Assembly (NCBI GenBank): GCA_003152485.1
Contig: PMAE01000099.1
Span: forward strand, 12,792-67,822
Direction: 5' to 3'
Length of the DNA: 55,031 bases
Origin: Gemmatimonadota bacterium
GTDB taxonomy: Bacteria; Gemmatimonadota; Gemmatimonadetes; Gemmatimonadales; Gemmatimonadaceae
Shown here: positions 33,123-40,640 of the stretch, in pieces
How the letters are laid out: each line of letters opens with the position of its first letter
Numbering within the stretch: the stretch's first letter is position 1
Position numbers and translations under genes: made by a program
The notes under the pieces: model-generated
Database searches by the model: none
What the model saw: the letters and a program-made list of their open reading frames with translations, nothing else
What the model was told of the DNA's origin: nothing

Positions 33123-33989
33123 TTGCCACACTCATTCGTCCATCACGCCTTCGCCTACGACTTCGGCCAGTTTCAATTCACCGGCTTTGGCATTGCTGTG
33201 CTGCTCGCGTTCGTGATCGCGCAGATCACCGCCGGCGAGATCCTGACGGAACGTGGACAGGATGCGACCGTCACATCGGATTGCGTGTTCGCCGCCGTGG
33301 TTGGTGGGCTCCTCGGCGCGAAGATCTACTATGCCGTGCTGACGGGCGATATCACCAACTTGTTCCACCGTGCAGGCTTCGTGTTCTGGGGCGGTCTGAT
33401 CGGTGGTATTCTCGCGACCGCGGGACTGATGCGGTTCCGCCACTGGCGGTTCACGCAGATCAGCGATGCGGCGGCCCCCGGCCTTGCGGCCGCGTACGCG
33501 ATTGGCCGCACCGGGTGCTGGGCGGTCGGCGACGACTACGGTCGCGTCTGGCATTCGCGCTTCGCGGTCGCGTTTCCCAATGGTGCGCCGCCATCGACCG
33601 CTGAGAACCTCATGCAGCTCTTCCATGTCCCGGTCCCGCCGGGCATCGCGCCCACCCAGGTCCTCGCCGTGTATCCGACGCAGCTCTTCGAGGTCGCGCT
33701 GGGATCGTTGATGTTTCTCGCGCTCTGGCGGCTCCGCAATCACAAGCACGCCGAGGGCTGGCTCTTCGGCGTCTATTGCGTGATGGCGGGAATCGAGCGG
33801 TTCGTCATCGAGTTCTTCCGGGCCAAAGACGACCGCTTCTTCGGCGCCTTTACGACGGCCCAGGTCTTTGCCATCGGGTTCGCGATCGGTGGCGCGGCAT
33901 GGATGTACGCGCGCCGAAATGTCACTGCGACCGCACCCGGCATCATGGCGACCGCCGGGCAACCCGCGACGGCCGCCGAAGCACGGTAG
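33123..33989 (+). CDS. lgt: Prolipoprotein diacylglyceryl transferase
   Basis: Seven-helix inner-membrane enzyme that attaches diacylglycerol to the lipobox cysteine of prolipoproteins. 288 residues; the signature region reads AYAIGRTGCWAVGDDYGR (canonical GRxGN with Asn replaced by Cys), followed by VYPTQLFE and ERFVIEFFRAKDDR. The start is an unusual TTG at 33123, 55 bases after tsaD; no stronger start is in frame nearby. A C-terminal tail of about 25 residues is Ala/Thr-rich. It closes the long plus-strand run and meets the iron permease gene end to end. Confidence 0.92.
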   Translation: MPHSFVHHAFAYDFGQFQFTGFGIAVLLAFVIAQITAGEILTERGQDATVTSDCVFAAVVGGLLGAKIYYAVLTGDITNLFHRAGFVFWGGLIGGILATAGLMRFRHWRFTQISDAAAPGLAAAYAIGRTGCWAVGDDYGRVWHSRFAVAFPNGAPPSTAENLMQLFHVPVPPGIAPTQVLAVYPTQLFEVALGSLMFLALWRLRNHKHAEGWLFGVYCVMAGIERFVIEFFRAKDDRFFGAFTTAQVFAIGFAIGGAAWMYARRNVTATAPGIMATAGQPATAAEAR

Positions 33990-33997
33990 CATCCCCG

Positions 33998-34026
33998 CCG
34001 GTGGCCGCCGTGACTCAGGCCACCGG
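33998..34026. terminator. Hairpin at the lgt / iron permease convergent junction
   Basis: CCGGTGGCC (33998-34006) and GGCCACCGG (34018-34026) form a perfect 9-bp stem with an 11-base loop, nine bases after the lgt stop codon (33987-33989). The position between two converging genes fits a bidirectional terminator, although no T-run follows. Confidence 0.55.
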
Positions 34027-34036
34027 ACACCGGCAC

Positions 34037-34068
34037 CGACTATCGCGTGCCGACTATCGGGTGCCGAC
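34037..34068. repeat. 14-bp tandem repeat across the iron permease stop codon
   Basis: CGACTATCGCGTGC (34037-34050) and CGACTATCGGGTGC (34051-34064) follow each other, with four more bases of a third copy. The stop codon and last residues of the minus-strand gene ending at 34054 are written in this repeat. Related wording recurs at 49681-49713. Confidence 0.6.
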
Positions 34069-36315
34069 CCGCTCCTCGATCGCCACCACTTGTCGGCGTA
34101 GCGCCTCAACGGCCGACTGCAGTGCGCCGAGGCGTTGATCGATGTCGCTCGCCGGCGCCGATTGGGGCGCGCCATCAGCGCCCCGCGTGGGCGTCACGGG
34201 AGGCACCGTGAGCAGCGTCACCGATCGCTTGGGCCAAAACGTCTTCGCCAGCGCGAACGCAAACAGCGCGATGAGCACGAACTGCGCGAGCAGCGTCTCG
34301 ACGCTCGGGAAGACCCCCATCCACTCGATGTGCGGGAATCCCGGCAACAAGGTGATCGGCACCGCCCCGCCTTCTTGTAGCTCGCGCACGCCCTTGCCCG
34401 CGAAGACGAAGGCCATGTAGTAGAGCAGCGCGCTGGTGATGGTGAAGAATGGCCGAAGCGGGATTCGCACGCCGAACCGGTAGAACAGTGTAAAGATGAT
34501 GCCGAGCGCAACGAACCCCACGACGATGCCAAGCGTTAACGGCACCGCCGTGTGACCGCCTTCGTTGAACAGCGCCTGGTAGAACAGCGCTGTTTCCGCG
34601 CCTTCGCGATACACCGCAAGGAACGCCACGAACGCGAGTGCGTGGCCCCCACCCTGGGACAGCGCAGTGTTCACCTTCTCGCGGATGAACTCCTGCCAGC
34701 GCGCCGCTTCGACTTTCGAGATCAACCAATAGCTGACGGAGAACAACACACCGACCGCGACGAGTAGCGTCGCACCTTCGAGGATCTCGCGGCTCGCCGG
34801 CAGCGCGCGCAACGCGGTGGCGAGAATGACCGCGGTGACCCCGCTTGCCAGCAGCCCCAGTGCCGTGCCCTTCCAGATCGATGGCAGTCGGTCGCGGTGG
34901 CCGGTCTTGATCAGGAACGCCACGACCGCGCCGACGACGAGGATCGCCTCGAACCCTTCCCGCAGGATGATCAGGAAGGACTGCAGGAACGCACTCCACC
35001 CGCCGCCCGTTGGTTGGGTGAGTTGCACGATCTCCGGGAGGCCCAGCTGAATGGCGTCGCGCGCTCGGTCGGCAACGCGAAAATCGCTGATCTTGATGGC
35101 TCCCTTGAAGTCGGCGAACTGTCGCTCGAGCGCGGAAACGAGTCCCGGGTTCTTGGCCCGGGCGGGCGTTTCCAGCGGCTCGAAGGCGATGTACGAATCG
35201 AATGCGCGGTCCCCGGCGTCGTTCATCCGTCCGCCCCGAGCGTCTACCAATGCCTCGTTGACGAGCGCCATGACGTGCGCAGCCACGCCCGACGCGCTGG
35301 TGCTATCGACGGGGGACGCCGCGGACGTCGCCACCGCCGCGCTTCCCTGGCCCGCCTTGCCGGGCAATGATCGGACGTAGGCGACAAGGCTCGCCAGCTC
35401 GGCCGCCGAGAGGTCACGCGCCGGTGGCATCGCGGATGCCGGTACCCCGTGCACGATCGCGTCCGCGAGCTGTGAGTCGCTGCGCTCGGCCTGCCACGCC
35501 AAACGCCCAATCTCCGGCGGGAGCGTGGTCAGGTCGCGCGCGTAGACACCGCCGCCCGAGCCCGTGACGCCGTGGCACGACGCGCAGCGCTCGAAGTAGA
35601 CGCCCTCGCCTACGCGTAGCTGTTCGGCGGTCGCGCGCAACGAGGTGACGTACGCTACCGCGTTCCATCGCTGTGCCGGCGTCATGGTCGAGCTCCACGC
35701 CGGCATGGCCGTGCCGCGCACGCCTACGGAGACGATCCGGTACATCAGGGCCGGACTTACACCGTGCATCTCAGCCACCATGCCGATGGCGGGCGGCACC
35801 GTCGAGAGACCATGCGCGGCTGGACCATCGCCATGCCCGGCGACGCCGTGACAGGTGGCGCAGTCTTGACTGTACAGCGCGGCTCCCGCCGCGACGTCGA
35901 CGCCGGAGGCCGGCAATTCGAGCGCACCCTCGCTCCCTAATGCTGCCGCGAAGCGCCGATAGATCGCATTGATCTCGTGTGGGGGTCGGTTTGCGTCCGC
36001 GGCGACAATGAGCGTGTCGAGCACGGCTCTGGCCGCGGCTGCTGGGGCCCCCGACACCCGCCCGGCCACTTCACTCGCATCGCGAAGAAACCCGGTGGCC
36101 TCAGCGTGCTCTTCCGCCGAGATGAGTTTCCCATGCTCGTCGACGCCTTTGGCATACTCTCCCACCGCCACGCCGACAATGCTCGACAGACGCTGCGCCG
36201 GGTGATCGTCCTGCGCGCGCGCCGCCTTGGCGCCCGCGAGACCGATGGCCGCGATACATGCGGCGTACGCGGCCCACACGATCAATGGCCGTCGAGAATG
36301 GCTCGTCCGTTTCAT
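34054..36315 (-). CDS. Diheme cytochrome c / FTR1 iron permease fusion
   Basis: 753 residues. A signal peptide (about 1-34) is followed by a helical periplasmic domain (35-135), two cytochrome c domains (CATCH 152-156 with Met204; CASCH 244-248 with Met296), a further helical region, and an FTR1 permease with seven or so helices. Both iron-binding REXXE motifs are present: REGFE (452-456) and REGAE (570-574). The C-terminus forms a short coiled coil (LGALQSAVEALRRQVVAIEE). FTR1 proteins import iron coupled to oxidation of Fe(II); the hemes are the probable electron acceptors. It needs the Ccm system encoded at the window's start. Confidence 0.92.
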   Translation of the reverse strand: MKRTSHSRRPLIVWAAYAACIAAIGLAGAKAARAQDDHPAQRLSSIVGVAVGEYAKGVDEHGKLISAEEHAEATGFLRDASEVAGRVSGAPAAAARAVLDTLIVAADANRPPHEINAIYRRFAAALGSEGALELPASGVDVAAGAALYSQDCATCHGVAGHGDGPAAHGLSTVPPAIGMVAEMHGVSPALMYRIVSVGVRGTAMPAWSSTMTPAQRWNAVAYVTSLRATAEQLRVGEGVYFERCASCHGVTGSGGGVYARDLTTLPPEIGRLAWQAERSDSQLADAIVHGVPASAMPPARDLSAAELASLVAYVRSLPGKAGQGSAAVATSAASPVDSTSASGVAAHVMALVNEALVDARGGRMNDAGDRAFDSYIAFEPLETPARAKNPGLVSALERQFADFKGAIKISDFRVADRARDAIQLGLPEIVQLTQPTGGGWSAFLQSFLIILREGFEAILVVGAVVAFLIKTGHRDRLPSIWKGTALGLLASGVTAVILATALRALPASREILEGATLLVAVGVLFSVSYWLISKVEAARWQEFIREKVNTALSQGGGHALAFVAFLAVYREGAETALFYQALFNEGGHTAVPLTLGIVVGFVALGIIFTLFYRFGVRIPLRPFFTITSALLYYMAFVFAGKGVRELQEGGAVPITLLPGFPHIEWMGVFPSVETLLAQFVLIALFAFALAKTFWPKRSVTLLTVPPVTPTRGADGAPQSAPASDIDQRLGALQSAVEALRRQVVAIEERVGTR

Positions 36316-36323
36316 TCCGACCG

Positions 36324-36329
36324 AATTTA
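36324..36329 (-). promoter_or_regulatory. Candidate -10 element (TAAATT) for the iron permease
   Basis: TAAATT on the minus strand, 8 bases before the ATG at 36315. It overlaps the end of an AT-rich palindrome, so a regulator bound there would block it. Confidence 0.4.
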
Positions 36330-36338
36330 TTGGTAATA
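36328..36338. promoter_or_regulatory. AT-rich palindrome upstream of the iron permease gene
   Basis: TATTGGTAATA: a TATT/AATA inverted repeat around GGT, in an otherwise very GC-rich context and overlapping the putative -10. Its position makes it a possible operator for an iron-responsive repressor, but it is too short to match a full Fur or DtxR consensus. Confidence 0.3.
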
Positions 36339-36381
36339 CCCTAGCCGGGGTAGCCGACCCGGCGAGTGCGGGGGGTACCCG

Positions 36382-36765
36382 CTATCGCGCTTCGACGATC
36401 ACGACCGCGACCGCCGAGTTGTCGCTGTGGGTGAGGGAGACCCATACCCGGGCTGCGCCGATCTCGGTGGCCCGTCGCGCCGCCCGACCATGCAGCGTCA
36501 GCGACGGTGATCCGTCGTGGCCAGCGACGACTTCAATCTCCCGCCAACCGATCGCGCGGGCTAGCTCGTTGCCCGCCAACGCCTTATACGCGGCTTCTTT
36601 GGCCGCGAGCCGCGCCGCGAAGTGTCGAATCGGATCGGGACGCGATCCGGCGTAGGAGGCTTCGCCCGCGGTGAACAGTCGAGCCACGGCACGCAGCGGA
36701 TGGCGGGTCAGTAGTTGATCGACTCGAGCGATATCCACAGCGTCAACTCCGAGGCCCACGATCAT
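36382..36765 (-). CDS. acpS: Holo-[acyl-carrier-protein] synthase
   Basis: Transfers phosphopantetheine from CoA to the acyl carrier protein. 127 residues: GLGVDAVDIARV with metal-ligand Asp8, and FAARLAAKEAAYKAL with Glu57, then VSLTHSDNSAVAVVI. Length and motifs are typical of the trimeric AcpS type. The ATG overlaps the stop of the preceding unknown gene (ATGA). Confidence 0.95.
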   Translation of the reverse strand: MIVGLGVDAVDIARVDQLLTRHPLRAVARLFTAGEASYAGSRPDPIRHFAARLAAKEAAYKALAGNELARAIGWREIEVVAGHDGSPSLTLHGRAARRATEIGAARVWVSLTHSDNSAVAVVIVEAR

Positions 36766-37574
36766 GTCAGAAACTCTTCGATCGCGACCGGCGAGCCACC
36801 GTCCGCCAGATGCTCACGGCGCCAGGGCCACCGCCAGAATCGCCGCGGCGGGGGCGGGGCAACCGCGAGGGCGGGGATCGCCGCGAGCCAGCACGCGTCG
36901 GCATGCGCGAACAATGCCCGGCATTCGGCGGCCCACGCCCGCCACCAGACGAACGCCGTGTCGTCGGACGCCGTAGCCACCGCGCGCGCCGCATCGTCCA
37001 GTCGCCGGAGACTCGTTCGCACCGGTGTGGCAAGGTCGTCGAGCTCGGCTTCGAGTGCGCGCCGGTGGGGCGGACTCGCTGGGAACCGCTCCTCCGCGAA
37101 GGTGTGGAGGACACGCTCGAGCTCCACCTCGAGCGCCGACCCACGCATCGCCGCCAATCGGCCCGAGGGGTCGCTTGCCCGCTGCGCGGCCCGGCGTGCA
37201 GCCAGCAGCGGCCCGAAATAGCGGTCGTGATCCGGACCGGGGTGACCACGCGGCGAACCGAGTCCGCGCAGGGCGAGCGTCAGCTCCGGCAGCGTGCACG
37301 CTCGCGCACGCAGGTGCCGGCCGCTCTCCCCGAGCTCGGCCGCGCCACTCAATTCGACCACGTCGCCATTCGACGGATACAAAGTCAGCTGGCCAATCGA
37401 GACACGGCCCCCATCGAGCGCCGAGAACGGCATGACGATATCGAGTCCCGCACTCGGCACGCACACGCGCGCGCTGTTCGCGAGGAGCTCGAATGTGCCC
37501 GGCCCAGCGATCTCGGCGCCGCGCCACAACGCCCACACCGCCACCGCCAACGGCGGCGCCTCGACGTCAGCCAC
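36762..37574 (-). CDS. Unknown protein with beta-rich N-terminus
   Basis: 270 codons starting with GTG; no family recognised. The first 95 residues look like alternating strands of a PH- or GRAM-like barrel (VWALWRGAEIAGPGTFELLA, VSIGQLTLYPSNGDVVEL); the middle (about 120-215) is helical and rich in Arg, Glu and Ala; the end is proline/tryptophan-rich (APPPPRRFWRWPWRRE). There is no signal peptide. It is coupled to acpS (ATGA) and lies downstream of the CYTH gene. A soluble scaffold is plausible, but no function can be assigned. Confidence 0.65.
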   Translation of the reverse strand: MADVEAPPLAVAVWALWRGAEIAGPGTFELLANSARVCVPSAGLDIVMPFSALDGGRVSIGQLTLYPSNGDVVELSGAAELGESGRHLRARACTLPELTLALRGLGSPRGHPGPDHDRYFGPLLAARRAAQRASDPSGRLAAMRGSALEVELERVLHTFAEERFPASPPHRRALEAELDDLATPVRTSLRRLDDAARAVATASDDTAFVWWRAWAAECRALFAHADACWLAAIPALAVAPPPPRRFWRWPWRREHLADGGSPVAIEEFLT

Positions 37575-37577
37575 GGG

Positions 37578-37640
37578 TCACATCCCCCGCCAGGTCGCGA
37601 TCAGCCATCCGACGGTGATTCGGTGCGTGCGCGCGCTCAT
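37578..37640 (-). CDS. Possible 20-residue mini-ORF bridging two genes
   Basis: An ATG that overlaps the CYTH gene stop (ATGA) opens 20 codons (MSARTHRITVGWLIATWRGM) whose TGA lies 3 bases before the GTG of the following gene. It exactly fills a 62-base gap. It may be a tiny hydrophobic peptide or only a device that carries ribosomes to the next gene; evidence is positional. Confidence 0.3.
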   Translation of the reverse strand: MSARTHRITVGWLIATWRGM

Positions 37641-38236
37641 GCGTCCTTGACCTGATAGTCGAAATAGCCCGCGAGCTCACGCGCACACAATGCGGCCCGC
37701 GAACCGGTCCGCGCCTCGAACCGCGCGACGAAATCCGGCAGCCGCGCGGCCGAAAACTCCGATCGCGGTAGCTCCAGGTATTCGATTGCCTGCTCGATCG
37801 CCTCCGGCGGCCCCTCGACTTCGACCAGGACATCCATCCGCGGATATCGCTCAAAGCGTACGGTCGCGCCCGCGAGCTCGTACTGCAGCACGTCGCGCTC
37901 GATCTCTCGAATCACGGCGTACCCGAGCCGTTCGAAGATGCGCGCCAGGGTGTCCGGATCCGCGACTGCGGTCGAGAGCTCCTCTCGGACTTTGTAGCCC
38001 TGCTCCAGCTCCGTCGGTCCCTTCCAGTCGAGGTGCGCGCTCCGGACGCCGCCGTCGGGGTCTCGGTAGGTACGCAATCGCAACACGACGTCCAGCGGCG
38101 CGAGTCTCCCGGCCGCGTCATCATACCGCCGATCTTCGAGCCGCCCCGCGAACGCGAGCCGCCCGCCCGCCGCCTCGACGCGCGCATGCGCCGCGGCCTC
38201 ATCCGGGACGATCCCTTTGAGCTCGATCTCACGCAT
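37637..38236 (-). CDS. CYTH-domain protein (adenylyl cyclase class IV / triphosphatase family)
   Basis: 199 residues starting with the diagnostic ExExK motif (REIELKG; Glu3, Glu5, Lys7), followed by Arg/Lys/Glu-rich strands typical of the triphosphate tunnel (VVLRLRTYRD, HLDWKGP, KVREELST, LVEVEGP). The family includes class IV adenylate cyclases (CyaB) and triphosphatases; sequence alone does not decide. The ATG at 38236 overlaps the HAD phosphatase stop by eight bases. Confidence 0.85.
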   Translation of the reverse strand: MREIELKGIVPDEAAAHARVEAAGGRLAFAGRLEDRRYDDAAGRLAPLDVVLRLRTYRDPDGGVRSAHLDWKGPTELEQGYKVREELSTAVADPDTLARIFERLGYAVIREIERDVLQYELAGATVRFERYPRMDVLVEVEGPPEAIEQAIEYLELPRSEFSAARLPDFVARFEARTGSRAALCARELAGYFDYQVKDA

Positions 38237-38945
38237 GAGAGCCACCGACGCGGCTGTCGCCCACGATCGCGGCGACCACCAGGTCGGTCGCCACCAGATC
38301 CGGGAACACTGCGCTCGGGGCGTGCGCCTCGAGCTCGACGGTCGAGAATCGGCCGGTCGCGACGCCGATGGCCCGCGCACCGATGCCGCGACCGCATGCG
38401 ATGTCCGCGGGCGTATCACCGATCACCACGATGGCCGACCCCACGAGCTCGAGCCCCAGCGCTTCACGCATGCGTCGCTGGGCAATCTGCGGGAGCTCGG
38501 GGCGGCTCTCGTGGTCCGAGCCGAAGGCCCCGACGACGAAGCGGGCGGGATCGAGACCGACCGCGGCCAGTTTGGCCTGCGCGCCAGGCTCGATGTTACC
38601 CGTGAGTAGACCGACGACGATGTCCCCGCGAGCGTCCAGCGCGTCGAGCAGGTCGGCCACTCCGGGATAGAGCCGCGGGTGGTACGCCGGGTCGCGGAGC
38701 TCGTGGTCGAGGTAGTCGAGGTACCGTGCCAGCACCGCGTCCATCCGGCCGTCGATGGCGGCATCGTTGTGACCCTCCGACCGCATCAACTCGCGTACGA
38801 TCTGACGATCCGTCTTTCCATCGAACCAATAGTCGGCCGGTGCGCTCCAGCCGAAAAACTCTCGAAATGCTGCGTCGATCGCCCGGCGGCCCGACCCCGC
38901 GGCGGAGAGGAGCGTGCCGTCGATGTCGAAGAGAACGAGTCTCAC
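38229..38945 (-). CDS. HAD-superfamily phosphatase (phosphoglycolate phosphatase-like)
   Basis: 238 residues with the nucleophile motif FDIDGTLLS (Asp7, Asp9), a helical cap (about 16-90), motif II in LLTGN, and VIGDTPADIACGRGIGARAIGVATGRF for the C-terminal acid pair. Relatives dephosphorylate phosphoglycolate or other small phosphoesters. The GTG start sits seven bases after a TAGCTT hexamer. It is followed, with overlap, by the CYTH gene, suggesting a shared phosphate-related job. Confidence 0.87.
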   Translation of the reverse strand: MRLVLFDIDGTLLSAAGSGRRAIDAAFREFFGWSAPADYWFDGKTDRQIVRELMRSEGHNDAAIDGRMDAVLARYLDYLDHELRDPAYHPRLYPGVADLLDALDARGDIVVGLLTGNIEPGAQAKLAAVGLDPARFVVGAFGSDHESRPELPQIAQRRMREALGLELVGSAIVVIGDTPADIACGRGIGARAIGVATGRFSTVELEAHAPSAVFPDLVATDLVVAAIVGDSRVGGSHA

Positions 38946-38952
38946 GCGGTGA

Positions 38953-38958
38953 AAGCTA
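38953..38958 (-). promoter_or_regulatory. Candidate -10 element (TAGCTT) for the HAD-CYTH operon
   Basis: TAGCTT on the minus strand, separated by 7 bases from the GTG at 38945. It follows a hairpin that ends the upstream regulator operon, consistent with a new transcription unit. Confidence 0.45.
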
Positions 38959-39010
38959 CATCACGCGACCCGTCGTGCGGGCCGGAACGCGATTTGGCCC
39001 GTCGGGGAGG

Positions 39011-39027
39011 CGATCGGGCCCCGATCG
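39011..39027 (-). terminator. Palindromic hairpin after the zinc-protein gene
   Basis: CGATCGGGCCCCGATCG, an 8+1+8 palindrome that can fold as a 7-bp stem with a 3-base loop, begins one base beyond the stop codon of the small zinc protein. GC-rich, no T-run. It probably ends the regulator/zinc-protein transcript. Confidence 0.5.
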
Positions 39028-39028
39028 G

Positions 39029-39211
39029 CTAGACGGGCCCCTTTTGCTCGCAGCCCAGACAGTACTCGTGTCCACGGAAGGTGCAGATCAAGCAGAGGAA
39101 CGTTCCGCAGCCCAGGCAGGGGTAGCCTTCGGACGCCCGTTCCTCGCGGCCACACCACCGGCACACCATGACGTCGCGCTCCGGAGCGGGGACCGGCGCC
39201 GGCTGGTTCAC
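39029..39211 (-). CDS. Eight-cysteine zinc-binding mini-protein
   Basis: 60 residues with four CxxC pairs: Cys17/Cys20 (CRWC), Cys32/Cys35 (CLGC), Cys40/Cys43 (CLIC) and Cys51/Cys54 (CLGC), plus His48. This is enough for two zinc ions, possibly in a cross-braced B-box/RING-like fold. I know no exact family. The GTG start overlaps the stop of the sigma54-type regulator (GTGA), so the two are made together and may interact. Confidence 0.75.
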   Translation of the reverse strand: MNQPAPVPAPERDVMVCRWCGREERASEGYPCLGCGTFLCLICTFRGHEYCLGCEQKGPV

Positions 39212-40590
39212 AGGCCGTATGCCTTGATTTTCTTGATGAGCGTCGCGCGTGAGATGCCAAGTTCGCGCGACGTGTGTGTGCGATTACCGGTGTGCGCGCG
39301 GAGGGTGCGCTCGATGTGTGTGCGCTCCACCTCGTCCAGCGATTTGGGAATGTGGTGGTCCGTGCTGCCGCCCGCGGCGTCCCGCACGTCGCTCGGCAGA
39401 TGTTCAGCGGCGATGGTCGCCTGCCCGCGCGACATGATCATCGCGCGCTCGAGGACATTGCGCAGCTCGCGGATGTTACCCGGCCATGAGTACCGCAGCA
39501 GTCGCTCGAGCGCGGCGTCGCTCACCGCCGTCGGCGCATCGGGGAAGATCGACCGGAGCTCACCGATGACGTGTGCCACGAGCTCCAGCACGTCCTCTCG
39601 CGCCCGCGCCCGCAACGGCGGGAGGTACACGGGCATCACGTTGAGCCGGTAGTAGAGATCCTCGCGAAAGGTGCCGGCCGTGACTTCGTTGACGAGATCC
39701 TTGCTGGTCGCCGCGATCAGCCGGACGTTCGCGCAGATCTCCTGCGTTCCCCCGACTCGACGGAATGCCTTGCCCTCGAGAACTCGGAGCAGCTTGGGCT
39801 GCAGGTGGGAGTCCAGATCGCCGATCTCATCGAGGAACAGCGACCCGCCCGAGGCCACTTCGAATAGACCGGGCTTGTACTCGCGGCCCGCGTGCGATCC
39901 GTCGCCGTCCGTCCCGTTTCCGGTCGCGGCACCGCCGGCGACGCTTCGCTCCTGGCCGAACAGTTCCCCGTCCAGCGACCCCGCGGTCAGCGCGGCGCAG
40001 TTCACTTCCACGAATGGCATCGCGGCCCGCGGACTTCGCGAATGGATCAATTCCGCCACCCGCCCCTTGCCCGAGCCGCTCTCGCCAATGAGCAGCACGG
40101 TGGTCCGATCGCTCGCGGCGAGCATGTCGATCTGCGCCGCCAACTCCTGCATCGGTCGGGACGCGCCGAGCACGAGGTGCGCGTCGGCGTGTCCGTGGCG
40201 TGATGCGAGATACCGATTCATCTGCCGCAACCGCGCCTTCTCGAATCCCCGCTCCGCCACCGCGCCCAGATGTGTGAGCTCGATCGGCTTGGTCAGGAAG
40301 TTTTCGGCGCCTTTCTGCATCGCCTGCACGGCGAGCGGGACGTCCCCAAAGGCCGTCATCATGATGACTACCGGATCGTCGGCGCGGATCTGGTCGAGCA
40401 CGTCGAACCCCGTCATGTCCGGCAGCCGGACATCGAGTAGTACGAGGTCGGGCCGCGTACGCTGGAAGAGCGAGACCGCCTCTTCTCCGTTGTGGGCTGC
40501 GGTGACTACATGACCACCGGACCGCTCGAAGAAGGCTCCGAGGGCCTGAGTGATCGACGGCTCGTCATCGACGATGAGAACTGAGGACAT
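39208..40590 (-). CDS. NtrC-type response regulator with degenerate GAFTGA loop
   Basis: 460 residues: receiver (1-115, phospho-Asp53 in VLLDVRLPD, Lys101), AAA+ domain (about 137-370; Walker A GESGSGKG 169-176, Walker B LFLDEIGDL 251-259, arginine fingers in FREDLYYRLNV), and a Fis-type helix-turn-helix at the C-terminus (SRELGISRATLIKKIKAYG). In this family GAFTGA touches sigma54. Here the loop after ELFGQERS is 24 residues of Gly/Ala/Thr with only GAATGN resembling it, before KPGLFEVASGG resumes. Sigma54 activation is therefore doubtful. Its gene is coupled to the eight-cysteine protein. Confidence 0.9.
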   Translation of the reverse strand: MSSVLIVDDEPSITQALGAFFERSGGHVVTAAHNGEEAVSLFQRTRPDLVLLDVRLPDMTGFDVLDQIRADDPVVIMMTAFGDVPLAVQAMQKGAENFLTKPIELTHLGAVAERGFEKARLRQMNRYLASRHGHADAHLVLGASRPMQELAAQIDMLAASDRTTVLLIGESGSGKGRVAELIHSRSPRAAMPFVEVNCAALTAGSLDGELFGQERSVAGGAATGNGTDGDGSHAGREYKPGLFEVASGGSLFLDEIGDLDSHLQPKLLRVLEGKAFRRVGGTQEICANVRLIAATSKDLVNEVTAGTFREDLYYRLNVMPVYLPPLRARAREDVLELVAHVIGELRSIFPDAPTAVSDAALERLLRYSWPGNIRELRNVLERAMIMSRGQATIAAEHLPSDVRDAAGGSTDHHIPKSLDEVERTHIERTLRAHTGNRTHTSRELGISRATLIKKIKAYGL

Positions 40591-40640
40591 CCAGTAACGG
40601 CCTGTGTGCTGGTGATGACACGTCCACGCCTGTACTCCAT

